Part shown: in pieces, positions 51,875 through 60,412 of the stretch | Layout of the letters: each line of letters begins with the position of its first letter | Numbering within the stretch: the stretch's first letter is position 1 | Assembly (NCBI RefSeq): GCF_000424145.1 | Contig: NZ_AUJI01000029.1 | Location: forward strand, 22,606 to 86,605 | Direction: 5' to 3' | Length of the DNA stretch: 64,000 nt | Source of the DNA: Butyrivibrio sp. AC2005 | GTDB taxonomy: Bacteria; Bacillota; Clostridia; Lachnospirales; Lachnospiraceae | Translations under genes and position numbers: made by a program | Notes under the pieces: model-generated | Told to the model about the DNA's origin: nothing | Seen by the model: the letters and a program-made list of their open reading frames with translations, nothing else | The model's database searches: none

Positions 51875-52030
51875 ATGACAAGAGAACTCACTATGTCAGA
51901 AAAAGCAGAATATGATGCCCTTATAAAAACAGTAAAGCAGCTGAACATATTTGGGGAAGAAGAGGAGCTTAATGAAAAAGATTTCATCATTACTCCCGAT
52001 ACCACCGAAGATAATGAAAAAATCTTCTAA
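51875..52030 (+). CDS. Small hypothetical protein, 51 aa
   Basis: TAGGAGATAA lies 7 bases before the ATG. The acidic helical product reads MTRELTMSEKAEYDALIKTV at its start and ends with a Glu/Asp-rich tail. It is convergent with the small gene at 52054. The good ribosome binding site and regular codon use support it; the function is unknown. Confidence 0.5.
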   Translation: MTRELTMSEKAEYDALIKTVKQLNIFGEEEELNEKDFIITPDTTEDNEKIF

Positions 52031-52053
52031 CTCAACCAAGCAGATCTTTTCAT

Positions 52054-52206
52054 TCAGGCATCCTTATAGTCATCTGCTGATTCTCCTGTTACTTCACAGT
52101 ACCTTTTCAAAAGTTCTCCATCTGCAAGTCCCTTCAGTTCTTCAGCATCTCCGTTTCCAAATTCTACAATTACACTTATAGCCTTTTCCCTGAATTCATC
52201 ACTCAT
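52054..52206 (-). CDS. Small hypothetical protein of cassette B, 50 aa
   Basis: On the reverse strand AAAGGAGGATG lies just before the start at 52206. The acidic product begins MSDEFREKAISVIVEFGNGD. It follows the 123-residue cassette gene by 14 bases and is probably its third member. No counterpart follows cassette A. Confidence 0.55.
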   Translation of the reverse strand: MSDEFREKAISVIVEFGNGDAEELKGLADGELLKRYCEVTGESADDYKDA

Positions 52207-52220
52207 ATAGCATCCTCCTT

Positions 52221-52592
52221 TCAGGCATCTGCAGGAAAATTAGCAATACAGTATTTCGAGTATTCTATGATAAGCCTGATTATCTGATTACTCTTTATTA
52301 GTATTCCGCGCTTTCTCATGACAAATGCTTCCCTATATTCCGCGATATTTGTCAGTACCAGACTTTTCCTTATGGTCATCGGATAGACTTCAATCCTCTG
52401 ATTTTTGCAGTATTCAAGCAAGTCTTCAAGCGATACTTTATCCTTTTTCTTCTGAAGAAGGAAAGGATAGAGTATTGGCATACGTTCAGAATATAACCAG
52501 TACAAGGTTTTATCATAAAGCATGTTGAATGTATGATCCTGAATGTATTCTATCTGTTCTTCTGATATCCTGTAGATAACACCTTTTTTCAT
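52221..52592 (-). CDS. Cassette B protein: 123-aa hypothetical, paralogue of 44788-45162
   Basis: The product matches the 44788 protein along its length: RISEEQIEYIQDHTFNMLYD, TLYWLYSERMPILYPFL and the C-terminal KRGILIKSNQIIRLIIEYSK. The middle of both ends in IEVYPMTxR. No catalytic motif is visible; the pattern suggests a small helical regulatory or binding protein. Its gene follows the intact small membrane protein at 52615 and precedes a 50-residue gene, forming a three-gene operon. Confidence 0.75.
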   Translation of the reverse strand: MKKGVIYRISEEQIEYIQDHTFNMLYDKTLYWLYSERMPILYPFLLQKKKDKVSLEDLLEYCKNQRIEVYPMTIRKSLVLTNIAEYREAFVMRKRGILIKSNQIIRLIIEYSKYCIANFPADA

Positions 52593-52614
52593 ATACCATC
52601 ACCCATACTGAAGC

Positions 52615-52782
52615 TCATAATAGAAGTAACGTCATGCATGCACAAACAGCCACAATAAGTAAGATACCCCCAGAAATAATAAGTCTGTTCCGAAACATGG
52701 CAACATCCATATATCTTCCGTTGTAATTTACCGTATCTATGAACGTTAATTTCTTTTTCTCGTAAATACTCTTTTTCTTCAT
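52615..52782 (-). CDS. Cassette B small membrane protein, 55 aa
   Basis: The product has a basic N-terminus, the motif FIDTVNYNGRYMDVAMFRNR, then one hydrophobic helix (LIISGGILLIVAVCACMTLL). It is the intact paralogue of the gene split by the IS at 45326-46884: D-x-V-x-x-N-G-R-Y-x-D-x-A-x-x-R-N is shared. The topology suggests a membrane anchor with a short cytoplasmic face that could bind the 123-residue partner encoded directly downstream. Confidence 0.65.
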   Translation of the reverse strand: MKKKSIYEKKKLTFIDTVNYNGRYMDVAMFRNRLIISGGILLIVAVCACMTLLLL

Positions 52783-52842
52783 AATCCGCTACCAACATAT
52801 GAATCAATGGTAAACTGTAGCAGTATTTGCATCTTGATAATC

Positions 52843-52872
52843 ATAGCCCACAAATGTGTTGAAAATAGGACA
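52843..52872 (-). promoter_or_regulatory. Conserved block upstream of cassette B
   Basis: Plus-strand AAATGTGTTGAAAATAGGAC and flanks match 46964-46993 upstream of cassette A. Conservation in an otherwise diverged intergenic region suggests a shared promoter or operator. Confidence 0.5.
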
Positions 52873-53048
52873 ACAGAATTAAAGCATTCTAAAAAGTCTT
52901 TAATTTTCATTACTATTCATACATGTGTTTTCATGATTTTTTCATAAAAATATCGCCAGCCTGCATGATTTGTTAGACATTTGTTGGACAGAGAGATTTA
53001 CAATGAAAGTATAGAAAGATATTTGATTCTCGAAAGCGGGGAAAATGT

Positions 53049-53261
53049 ATGGGGAACATGATTAAAGTAGTAGCAGTAGCAATGATTACAACACTTCTTG
53101 TTTCAGGCAACAGCTTCACAAGTAATGGAGAAACCGATCCCAATTATGCTCAGATGATGGAAATTTCCTGTCAGAGCTGCCACGAGAATATAAATGTAGA
53201 TATCAGCCAGTCCCATGCAGAATGTACTTACTGTGGCTGTATCAACCATTTTGATGGCTGA
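53049..53261 (+). CDS. Small exported or membrane protein with two Cys pairs
   Basis: The 70-residue product begins with a hydrophobic signal-like segment (MIKVVAVAMITTLLVSGNSF), then SCQSCHENINVDISQSHAEC and TYCGCINHFDG. The two Cys pairs with nearby His could bind zinc or form disulfides outside the cell. A GGGG-type site precedes the ATG. The function is unknown. Confidence 0.5.
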   Translation: MGNMIKVVAVAMITTLLVSGNSFTSNGETDPNYAQMMEISCQSCHENINVDISQSHAECTYCGCINHFDG

Positions 53262-53461
53262 GTTACCCAGTAAAATGCAACCCCGGCATGAAAATGCCTT
53301 TACCAATTTCCTTTTTCATTTTCTATTTCCTTCTAAAACAGCTGGAGACAAAGTTCTCTGGCTGTTTTATTGTGCTATTTTTTCCTATTTATGGTTTTGA
53401 AAAATAGCATGAAAAAAGGATCCTTTCGGACCCTTACATCAGCATACGATAAAATTTCTAT

Positions 53462-53626
53462 TTACCAAACATAAGAAACTGCATTTGCAACATCTTCAGT
53501 AATAGTATTATCCTTAACAAGCTTTTTGAGCCATTTATTCAGGTTGTCAACCTTGTGGTCAGTATTGATAAAGTGGATTTTCTTGCCGTTAACATCTGTT
53601 GAAAGAAAGAGTTCGTAAGTATACAT
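53462..53626 (-). CDS. Small hypothetical protein, 54 aa
   Basis: TTGGAGGT lies upstream of the reverse-strand ATG at 53626. The product reads MYTYELFLSTDVNGKKIHFI, then a Lys-rich helix (NLNKWLKKLVKDNTITEDVA). It is compact and soluble, possibly a small regulatory or phage-type protein. No family is recognised. Confidence 0.5.
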   Translation of the reverse strand: MYTYELFLSTDVNGKKIHFINTDHKVDNLNKWLKKLVKDNTITEDVANAVSYVW

Positions 53627-54250
53627 AAGTAAAAACCTCCAAAAAATCGTAAATTTGTTCTTTCATTCATTCTGGCCATTTGAATGTTCTTTTCGCTCAC
53701 AGAAAATATATCGATGCCAACACATAATTACTTTAGGGTAAATTTAAATGTTTTTAAATTTCTTTTTGGAGAGACTTTTTCGAATAACAATTTCACCGAC
53801 CGGCAAACTAACTTCAATAGGAAAAGGGAATCTAATTATAAGCGCACTCTAGATATTGAAGGTTGACTAAAAACAAACACAACTTAGACTATTCAATTAA
53901 CAGCGAAGTACCCCAAAGCTAATAACTTTTACATTTCAGTGTAACTTTCAAAATAGCTTTAGTTTTATTTTAAGTTCATATTTTATATTAAACACAGCAA
54001 GAGGAGCCCCAAACCTCTTGTACTCACAGAAACACATTTCTTCATTTAAACCCGCCGGATTCTTATGAGTCCGGCATCCCTCATTAATCCCCACTCACAA
54101 CTCATCTGTGATATCATCAGATATAGTTTCTAACAAGAAACATCCGAAAAATCACTATTTGTAATAAATGCATCTACATTAAGGCAGCAATCTTGATAGA
54201 GGGTGAGGTCCTCAGAGAATTCTTTACCTATGGAGTAATAGAAAGCGTAT
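53627..54250. other. Intergenic stretch without genes
   Basis: AT-rich DNA with no credible coding frame. Two terminator-like stems lie near its middle: AAGAGG/CCTCTT (53999-54021) and GCCGGATT/AGTCCGGC (54052-54073). Nothing else is recognised. Confidence 0.4.
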
Positions 54251-54772
54251 ATGGAAAATGGTAAAAAAATAGTTATAGCAGTAAATAAGAGACACCTTAT
54301 TATTTTAATAATAGCAATATTTCTGCTTCTTTTAGTCAGCTTCCTTTTTGATGATTATCCATATTGGAAATCTTCATTTGGATTTGATGAAAGCGATAAG
54401 TATACAACTAAAACCATAGAAACCTGGAATAAGTATGGCTGCTGCTATTTTTACAAAAATGACCAAAAGAAGGCATTGGATAATTATGAGGCCATTTTGG
54501 AAGATGAAAAATTGGTTGAATATGTAAAAAGCAACACAGCCATTTGGGGAATCATAAATCTTTATAGTGATAAGCAAATAAGTAATGCATTTAATGCACT
54601 CGTATATGGATGCTATAACAGCAATCATGAAACTGGGAAGTACAAATCTGTTGCAGATATACCTGAAAGATTGTTCAGAAACTGCTATATACAATTGATG
54701 ATGCCCAATAATATGAATAAAAGCATTAAAGAAGTATATGAACAATATCTGCGTGAACAAAAAGAGTTTTGA
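54251..54772 (+). CDS. Membrane-anchored hypothetical protein, 173 aa
   Basis: The product has one hydrophobic helix near the N-terminus (LIILIIAIFLLLLVSFLF). An extracytoplasmic helical domain of about 140 residues follows, with many Tyr, Asn and Lys. No domain is recognised. The gene uses more AT-rich codons than the esterase gene that follows it. Confidence 0.55.
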   Translation: MENGKKIVIAVNKRHLIILIIAIFLLLLVSFLFDDYPYWKSSFGFDESDKYTTKTIETWNKYGCCYFYKNDQKKALDNYEAILEDEKLVEYVKSNTAIWGIINLYSDKQISNAFNALVYGCYNSNHETGKYKSVADIPERLFRNCYIQLMMPNNMNKSIKEVYEQYLREQKEF

Positions 54773-54808
54773 TATTTTGCGTAGAGATATTATTTGAAAG
54801 GAATACAT

Positions 54809-55717
54809 ATGCCAAGAATAAAGCTATGGCCTGATAAGGACGTTGTTCAGGAGAAGATAACAATTAAGACTGGAAAAAGGTATATAAAGGCTCTTGTCAT
54901 CAAACCAAAAGATTATAAAGGCGGAGCTGCATGTGTACTCTGGATTCATGGCGGAGGATTCGCAACAGGAATGAAGGAAATGGCATATATGACCAGGGCA
55001 ATAGATCTTGTTAAGAAATATGGTGTCGTTGTAGTTTCTCCCGGATATCGGCTGTCCTGGCAGGCGCCTTATCCTGCAGCCCTTAAGGACTGCTATGCTG
55101 CGCTCCTTTATATAAAAAGGCATGCAAAGAAGCTTGATATCCGCGATGACCAGATCATGGTCGGAGGAGAGAGCGCTGGGGGATCCCTGTGTGCAGCACT
55201 GTGTATGCTTGCAAGGGATAAAAAGAGCGTAAATATCGCATATCAGATGCCACTTTACCCCATGCTTGATAACTTTGATACAGGATCTTCAAGGGATAAT
55301 CATAACAAAGTCTGGAATACCAGAAGAAACCACATGGCATGGAAACTTTATTTGGGGAAAAATGTAAAGGAAGCGGTTCCTGCCTACGCTGCACCTGCAA
55401 GGCAGACAGATTATTCGCATCTTCCTCCATGTTATACCTTTGTATGTACAGATGAGCCATTTTATGATGAAACTTTACTCTTTGTAAAAAAGCTTAAGGA
55501 AGCCGGAATCGTGGCAGAGGTGGACGTATATGAGGGGCTGTATCATTCTTTTGACCTTTACGAGCCTGCCAATCCTATCACCAGAAAAGCTGTAAGGAAA
55601 TTTCTCGAACACTTTGAATATGCGCTTGGGAACTATTTTGCTCCCCAGCACAATAGTAATCTGAGAGCTGCTATACATAGCACTCCCGCTACTTATCGTA
55701 ATAATGATGTTTTATAG
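54809..55717 (+). CDS. Alpha/beta-hydrolase, HSL-type carboxylesterase
   Basis: The start at 54809 has GAAAGGA upstream. The 302-residue product carries the hormone-sensitive-lipase family motif HGGGFATGM (about 47-55) and the nucleophile elbow GGESAGGSL (about 118-126). A likely Asp lies in CTDEPFYDE and a His in EGLYHSFDLYEP. No signal peptide is seen, so it is a cytoplasmic esterase acting on small acyl esters. A terminator follows. Confidence 0.88.
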   Translation: MPRIKLWPDKDVVQEKITIKTGKRYIKALVIKPKDYKGGAACVLWIHGGGFATGMKEMAYMTRAIDLVKKYGVVVVSPGYRLSWQAPYPAALKDCYAALLYIKRHAKKLDIRDDQIMVGGESAGGSLCAALCMLARDKKSVNIAYQMPLYPMLDNFDTGSSRDNHNKVWNTRRNHMAWKLYLGKNVKEAVPAYAAPARQTDYSHLPPCYTFVCTDEPFYDETLLFVKKLKEAGIVAEVDVYEGLYHSFDLYEPANPITRKAVRKFLEHFEYALGNYFAPQHNSNLRAAIHSTPATYRNNDVL

Positions 55718-55734
55718 GAGTAACCTGAATTTTG

Positions 55735-55777
55735 GCGCCATCTTTTTTATGAGTGGGAAAAATGGCGCATTTTTTTG
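55735..55777 (+). terminator. Intrinsic terminator after the esterase gene
   Basis: Stem GCGCCAT (55735-55741) with ATGGCGC (55762-55768), extended by T/A pairing, then a T-run. Confidence 0.85.
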
Positions 55778-55858
55778 TTTAAAAATAATAAAACCGAATC
55801 GAAACTGCCTGGTACTTATATATAGAACAACAAATTTGACCAATGGAGGTAATAAGAA

Positions 55859-56266
55859 ATGGCAGAAAAATATTTTGATGAAGAGACTAAGCAATGGGTT
55901 ATCAGAGACAGAGACGGAGTAAGGGCGGCTACTACTTATGAAACATCAGTCGGTGATGATATTGAAGCCGGTATAAAAAGATACGGGAAATATGTTGCAA
56001 GATTTATCACAGGAGGTCTTGTTGTAGAAAAGGGTATTGTTGATAAGCTTACGGAGAAGTACCTGACTGACGAGGAAAAGAAAGAGCTAAATGAGAAGAT
56101 AGAAAAAATAGAGTCAAAGCCAACTTATTATGAGAAAGCAGCGAACCTAATAGGATCAGAAATATTACAAAACATGGCAGTATCTACCTCAATCTCAAAG
56201 GTGGGAGATAAGCAGCTTATGGCTTTAGGAAAACATTTTATTAAGAAAATGTCTGGTAAGAATTAA
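55859..56266 (+). CDS. Hypothetical protein, 135 aa
   Basis: TGGAGGT precedes the ATG. The product starts MAEKYFDEETKQWVIRDRDG and is mostly helical, with a glycine-containing apolar patch (YVARFITGGLVVEKGIVDKL) and a Lys/Glu-rich middle. No clear membrane span or known domain is present. It stands nine bases before a lipoprotein gene and probably shares its transcript. Confidence 0.6.
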   Translation: MAEKYFDEETKQWVIRDRDGVRAATTYETSVGDDIEAGIKRYGKYVARFITGGLVVEKGIVDKLTEKYLTDEEKKELNEKIEKIESKPTYYEKAANLIGSEILQNMAVSTSISKVGDKQLMALGKHFIKKMSGKN

Positions 56267-56274
56267 GAGGGAAA

Positions 56275-56943
56275 ATGGAGGATAAAATTTTGAAAAAGAA
56301 AATAATTTATATAGTTTTGGTTTTAACAATGATGGGATCAGCACTTACAGGGTGTGGTAAAAAAAATACAGGTTCTGTTGCCGGAGTGGAAAATACTGGC
56401 TCTGTTACTGAAGAGGAAGATACAGGTTCTATTACTGAAAAAGAAACTTCAGAATCTGCTACTAATGACAAGGAAACTTCAGGTCCCGCTACTGAAAACG
56501 AAGATGCAACAGCTTCTGTAGATAATGAAGATACTTCTAAAAGCTCAGGAATAATTGATATAAGAGAAGATAAAGAACCAAAGGACAAGGGTCAATTGAT
56601 CGATTACAACAAACTTTCTGAAGTCAGTATTGCGGAATTGTCAGGAAAGCCAGCTTGTGTTTTGACTATTAAGGTACCTGACGGGGTTACATATTATTAT
56701 AACGAAGATGCTAAATCACATGGCTGGGCTCTTTGTGGATATGATTCAGAGAAAAAAATAAATGAAAAGTTTGTGCTTAACCTCACAGCAGCTAATCCGG
56801 ATGAAATGCACACTGCTACAGCGCAAGAATTGTATGATGAATTTTTGAGTAAAGCAGAGGAAGAAAGTGGAGACGAAAAAAACACTAATTTAGCAGATCA
56901 AGTACTTATCAACAACAATGTAGTTGTTATAGCTAAAGGCTAA
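56275..56943 (+). CDS. Lipoprotein with degenerate Thr/Ser/Glu repeats
   Basis: Two starts are possible. ATG 56275 has a close AGAGGG; TTG 56290 has GGAGG at ideal distance and would start directly at the signal peptide. The product has a lipobox (MGSALTG then C). A linker follows with degenerate repeats (NTGSV, DTGSI, ETSES, ETSGP), then a C-terminal domain of about 120 residues. No enzyme motif is seen. It is an extracytoplasmic lipoprotein of unknown role. Confidence 0.65.
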   Translation: MEDKILKKKIIYIVLVLTMMGSALTGCGKKNTGSVAGVENTGSVTEEEDTGSITEKETSESATNDKETSGPATENEDATASVDNEDTSKSSGIIDIREDKEPKDKGQLIDYNKLSEVSIAELSGKPACVLTIKVPDGVTYYYNEDAKSHGWALCGYDSEKKINEKFVLNLTAANPDEMHTATAQELYDEFLSKAEEESGDEKNTNLADQVLINNNVVVIAKG

Positions 56944-56951
56944 AAAACAAA

Positions 56952-57125
56952 ATGAAGCAACTATTTATGATATGTCCAATACATGAATTTCGGTTGTATA
57001 AACGAAAGAAAATGATAAATTTCCTATCACCGGACAGAGAAGTTGTTAATATTTTCTATTGTCAGTTGTGTCGTGGATACTACTTTAAGGATGGAGCAAA
57101 AAAAATTCATTATACAAAAAAATAA
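56952..57125 (+). CDS. Small basic protein with two Cys pairs, 57 aa
   Basis: The ATG lies eight bases after the lipoprotein stop and has no strong ribosome binding site. The basic product contains CPIH near the start and CQLC near residue 37. They may form a zinc site, like a short zinc ribbon. It may be translated by coupling. Confidence is limited by the short length. Confidence 0.4.
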   Translation: MKQLFMICPIHEFRLYKRKKMINFLSPDREVVNIFYCQLCRGYYFKDGAKKIHYTKK

Positions 57126-57184
57126 CTAAGGGTGGAAGAAAAATATATACAACTACGCAAGAAATATGGGAAGAATCAAACCAA

Positions 57185-57469
57185 ATGGTTTTTAAACATG
57201 ATAAAAAAAGTAGAAATAAAGAAGCAAAAAGAAGTGAACTCTCCACCACAAATCAAAAGAAACAGGAAGAGGGAGCTGAAGCCAAACTAATAATTAAGGT
57301 AATATCTGATGGTATCAAAAAAGAATATAGTATTGTCAATGACGAAAGTAAAAAAGATTTGTCGTCCAATACTTTGTTTTATGGTGATATAGAAGCTAGG
57401 GAATTACTTACAGCTGCATTTATTGAAAAAAGAATGAAGCGTGCTATTGTATTTGGGAAAGAAGCATAA
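57185..57469 (+). CDS. Hypothetical protein fragment, 94 aa
   Basis: The product is Lys-rich at the N-terminus, then beta/alpha (AKLIIKVISDGIKKEYSIVN). No ribosome binding site precedes the ATG, and the frame is open upstream without another ATG, so the true start is uncertain. The frame ends where a second open frame (57441) continues, which looks like a frameshift in a once longer gene. Confidence 0.35.
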   Translation: MVFKHDKKSRNKEAKRSELSTTNQKKQEEGAEAKLIIKVISDGIKKEYSIVNDESKKDLSSNTLFYGDIEARELLTAAFIEKRMKRAIVFGKEA

Positions 57470-57689
57470 CTGCACAGAGCACAGCGCAGTCATGGAAGAT
57501 GGAAAAAGAGTCTGGAAAGCATATGAGACACTATTTGTTGATAGCGAGGACTTTGACGATATAGGAGAAGCTTTTGAAAAAGAGCATGAAGTGAAAACTG
57601 CTTTTATTGGTGATGCAAAGCTGCGTCTGATGCAGCAAAGAGAGCTTGTTGATTTTGCTACCGAGTGGATTGAGAAAAACAGGAAGTAG
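57441..57689 (+). CDS. Hypothetical protein fragment, 82 aa
   Basis: It overlaps the previous frame by 29 bases. The product has an acidic helical body (LFVDSEDFDDIGEAFEKEHE) and no good start signal; ATG 57492 is another option. It is probably the 3' part of a frameshifted gene together with 57185-57469. The stop codon lies inside the first unit of the tandem repeat at 57686. Confidence 0.35.
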   Translation: MLLYLGKKHNCTEHSAVMEDGKRVWKAYETLFVDSEDFDDIGEAFEKEHEVKTAFIGDAKLRLMQQRELVDFATEWIEKNRK

Positions 57690-57745
57690 GATAGTAATAC
57701 TGAAAGTAGGATAGTAATACAGTAAGTAGAATAGTAATACAGTAA
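57686..57745 (+). repeat. Three tandem 20-bp repeats
   Basis: Three copies of GTAGGATAGTAATACAGTAA or one- to three-base variants in exact 20-base register. They fall in the short gap before the lectin-domain lipoprotein gene and could change in number by slippage. Confidence 0.85.
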
Positions 57746-57797
57746 GAAAGCATACTGGCTTAAATGTTATTTTTGAAGTTTTGGTTGGAGGCTTTAA

Positions 57798-59213
57798 ATG
57801 AAGAAATACAAGATTATAGCGATTGTTATGTCCGCGGCAACATTGCTTGGGGGATGTACTTATACGCCGGGTTCTTCAGGGGAGGTTATTGTGGATGAAG
57901 GAGCTGGTGAAAGTGAGGGAAGCGAAGAGAGCACTGAGGAAGCCGGGGCCGTGGCAGAGGATGGAGAAGTTGATGGTGGTAGTGAAACTGCTACCGGTCA
58001 GGAAGGCAGTTCTAAGACTATTACCGAGCAGGGAGACCGTAGTAAGACTGATTCCGGACAGGGAGACGATGCCCAAGTTACATCAGGAAAAGATTCTAAG
58101 AATTCTGGTAATGATGACGGCGCGGGTGGCTTAAAGAAAGACACTGAAAACTCGCAGAAATCCTCTGAGAATTCTGAGCAATCCGAAGAATCCACCGACT
58201 CCTACACCGGTGATATTTTCGGAACAGGTTACTCATCCTGGAATGAGGGCTATCTTGATTATCTCGATAAAAAAACGCCTGAAGGCTACAATGATATGTT
58301 CTACTCATTCATCTACGTTGATGATGACGATATTCCGGAACTTGTAGTAGACACCAGTGTTGAGGTGGGCGGCTGCCAAATTCTCGCATATCATGATGGA
58401 ACCGTAAATGTGCTCCAGACCGCCAGACTTTATTTTACGTACATTGAAAAAAGCGGGCTTTTATGCAACTCAGATGGTCATATGGGTTACTACTATGACT
58501 ATGTTTATTCTCTTGAGGACGGAATCTGGAAATGCGCTTTGTCCGCAGACTGGACGGAGTACAGTGAGCTGGAGGATCCGAAGGATGAGGAAGAATACGT
58601 AGACAGCATGATCCGCAAGTATTACATCGATGAGGAAGAGGTTGATGAGAAGACCTATGGTGAGAGGGTTGCTGCCGTTTACGACAAGAATAGTGCAAAA
58701 GAGCCTGAGAACTACCTTCAAATAGATGATGTCAGGGCATTCCTTTCAACAGGGAAGCTGGCTTCCGCAGATCATCGATATGAGCTTTTCGTTGAGGATT
58801 GCACCTGGGAAGAGGCTGCAAAGAAGTGTGAGGAGAAAGGCGGCTACCTTGTTTCCATGACAAGTGACGAGGAATTTGAAAAGGTTGATAATCTCATAAG
58901 GGCTCAGAATTTGCAGAATGTCAGCTTTTACATCGGTGCCACGAATACCGGGGCCAGCTTTTGGTGGCACTGGATAGATCCGAACCTCACAGTCAGCTAC
59001 TGCCAAAGTCACTGCTACAGGAAGCATTGGCTTAAAGGACAGCCCAGCTACCATGAAACTTTGGACAATGGAACCAAGATCGATGAGAACTACGCTGAGT
59101 ATATTTACAAAAAAGCTGATGATAAATTCTACATCAATGACATTCCGGGGGATGTGATCAGGTATTATCCGTCTTTTAAGGGGTATATTGGATATATCTG
59201 TGAGTTTGATTGA
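57798..59213 (+). CDS. Lipoprotein with C-type lectin-like domain
   Basis: TTGGAGG precedes the ATG. The 471-residue product has a lipobox (ATLLGG then C) and a ~120-residue Gly/Ser/Glu/Asp linker. A middle domain contains FIYVDDDDIPELVVDTSVEV. The C-terminal 140 residues look like a C-type lectin fold: CTWEEAAKKCEEKGGYLVSM, then FYIGATNTGASFWWHWID, a Cys-rich loop and GYICEFD. C-type lectin-like domains bind sugars or proteins. It is anchored outside the membrane and may mediate adhesion or carbohydrate sensing. Confidence 0.82.
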   Translation: MKKYKIIAIVMSAATLLGGCTYTPGSSGEVIVDEGAGESEGSEESTEEAGAVAEDGEVDGGSETATGQEGSSKTITEQGDRSKTDSGQGDDAQVTSGKDSKNSGNDDGAGGLKKDTENSQKSSENSEQSEESTDSYTGDIFGTGYSSWNEGYLDYLDKKTPEGYNDMFYSFIYVDDDDIPELVVDTSVEVGGCQILAYHDGTVNVLQTARLYFTYIEKSGLLCNSDGHMGYYYDYVYSLEDGIWKCALSADWTEYSELEDPKDEEEYVDSMIRKYYIDEEEVDEKTYGERVAAVYDKNSAKEPENYLQIDDVRAFLSTGKLASADHRYELFVEDCTWEEAAKKCEEKGGYLVSMTSDEEFEKVDNLIRAQNLQNVSFYIGATNTGASFWWHWIDPNLTVSYCQSHCYRKHWLKGQPSYHETLDNGTKIDENYAEYIYKKADDKFYINDIPGDVIRYYPSFKGYIGYICEFD

Positions 59214-59286
59214 TGGGGAATTTGGTTTGTGTGAAGGGCACAGTATTTAAATTGAAAGAGATAGTCGAGTAATTTAGGAGGAAGGT

Positions 59287-59718
59287 ATGAAAAAGTCATC
59301 AATAATTATCAAGATTATTTTGGGAATCATCGCAGCTATAGCTATTTTAGGCTGTGTGCTTTTTGCTGGCATTCTGTTCGTTGTAATTAAAGAAGATGCC
59401 ATAATATTGGACGTTTATCCTTCGCCCAAAGGCGATTGCCAGGTTGAGGCCGTGAATTACTCGATCGGCGGAGATGAGTACTGTAACTACATCTATATTG
59501 ATTATCCAAAGGGCAGGAAGGGTTTCCCCGCACCGGGACAGCACGTGAGCAAGAAAGCAATACAGATCGAAGAAACTTCTGTTGATTTTTGCATTGATTA
59601 TAATGTCATTTGGACTTCCGATGACAGCTTTGATGTAGAGGTTCTGGAACCTGATGAAACCAGAGTTATCATTGTTAAGCTGTCCGGGAATGGATACACT
59701 ATTGTTGAGGGGGGATGA
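59287..59718 (+). CDS. Single-span membrane protein, 143 aa
   Basis: AGGAGGAAGG precedes the ATG. The product has an N-terminal membrane helix (IIAAIAILGCVLFAGILFVV) and a beta-rich outside domain (CQVEAVNYSIGGDEYCNYIY). The layout resembles DUF5412-type proteins, but I am not certain. It follows the lectin lipoprotein by 73 bases and may share its promoter. Confidence 0.6.
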   Translation: MKKSSIIIKIILGIIAAIAILGCVLFAGILFVVIKEDAIILDVYPSPKGDCQVEAVNYSIGGDEYCNYIYIDYPKGRKGFPAPGQHVSKKAIQIEETSVDFCIDYNVIWTSDDSFDVEVLEPDETRVIIVKLSGNGYTIVEGG

Positions 59719-60166
59719 AAACAATATTACTTAATGAAAATCAAGGAACAATTCTCAGGAATATTCCGTAATTGTAGCATGCTTCCTATCCTTTTTGCTG
59801 CTTCCAGCTGTTCAAATTCAATTTTGATTGGTGCTGTAGGTGCTTAAAGCCAAATTTGCATTTGGCGGTTATCGCCCGATGCTAACAGTGGATATTGTAT
59901 GGGGGATACAACTATACTTTTAATCCGCCTTTATATCATTGATGATATGTTTAAAATATTATGGAAACAGTATAAGAGGTTGGCATCACGCCCACATGGA
60001 GTAAGCGTAGAAAATGGCTGGAAAGAATTAGTAATACCGGAGTATTATGCATGTACAACTAGAAATAGTGATGATATATTTGTATACTGGCGAAAATAGA
60101 AGAATAGATAAGGATTTTCGCAATTTATACTTTTCATAATGTCTATAGTGTTGTACTTAATTCATA

Positions 60167-60274
60167 GTTCGGCTTTTTACAGATTTATCTTAAAAGGTTC
60201 GGCTTTTTACAATTTCTTGCTTTAAATTTTTAAATAAAAAAGTGTAAAAAGCCGAACTTTTGACTTTTTACACT
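60167..60274. repeat. Direct and inverted repeats of GTTCGGCTTTTTAC
   Basis: GTTCGGCTTTTTAC is at 60167-60180 and 60197-60210; its exact complement GTAAAAAGCCGAAC is at 60244-60257. An overlapping perfect hairpin AGTGTAAAAAG (60242-60252) with CTTTTTACACT (60264-60274) allows alternative pairing. The set could be a small mobile or regulatory RNA structure. Confidence 0.75.
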
Positions 60275-60360
60275 GCTATCTTTAAATATTTTACAGGTTT
60301 AGCTTAAACCGACAAGCCAGTGAAATAGCAGTGAACACCAGCTTGATTGAATAACTTAAC

Positions 60361-60412
60361 GAGACCTTTTTGATGGTATATTACGAAATACCGTCTATAA
60401 GGTCTCTTTTTA
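60361..60412. terminator. Long hairpin resembling a terminator
   Basis: Stem GAGACCT / AGGTCTC enclosing GGTAT/ATACC (60375-60379 and 60388-60392), then a T-run. It starts within one of the two TTAACGAGACC repeats. Confidence 0.65.

Noticed and set aside
53684..53866. 60-codon open frame in the AT-rich gap
   Set aside because: No ribosome binding site and random-looking composition.
57686..57745. Possible CRISPR array
   Set aside because: The three 20-bp units are directly adjacent with no unique spacers, so this is a simple tandem repeat. No other CRISPR-like array or cas gene is in the window.
59718..59850. Reverse-strand stretch reading like the end of a protein (IKIEFEQLEAAKRIG)
   Set aside because: Coding-like in look but with no start and no identifiable family; at most a remnant, so not listed as a gene.
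59899..60099. 66-codon open frame on the plus strand
   Set aside because: No ribosome binding site, unusual composition and a repeat-rich setting; not supported as a gene.
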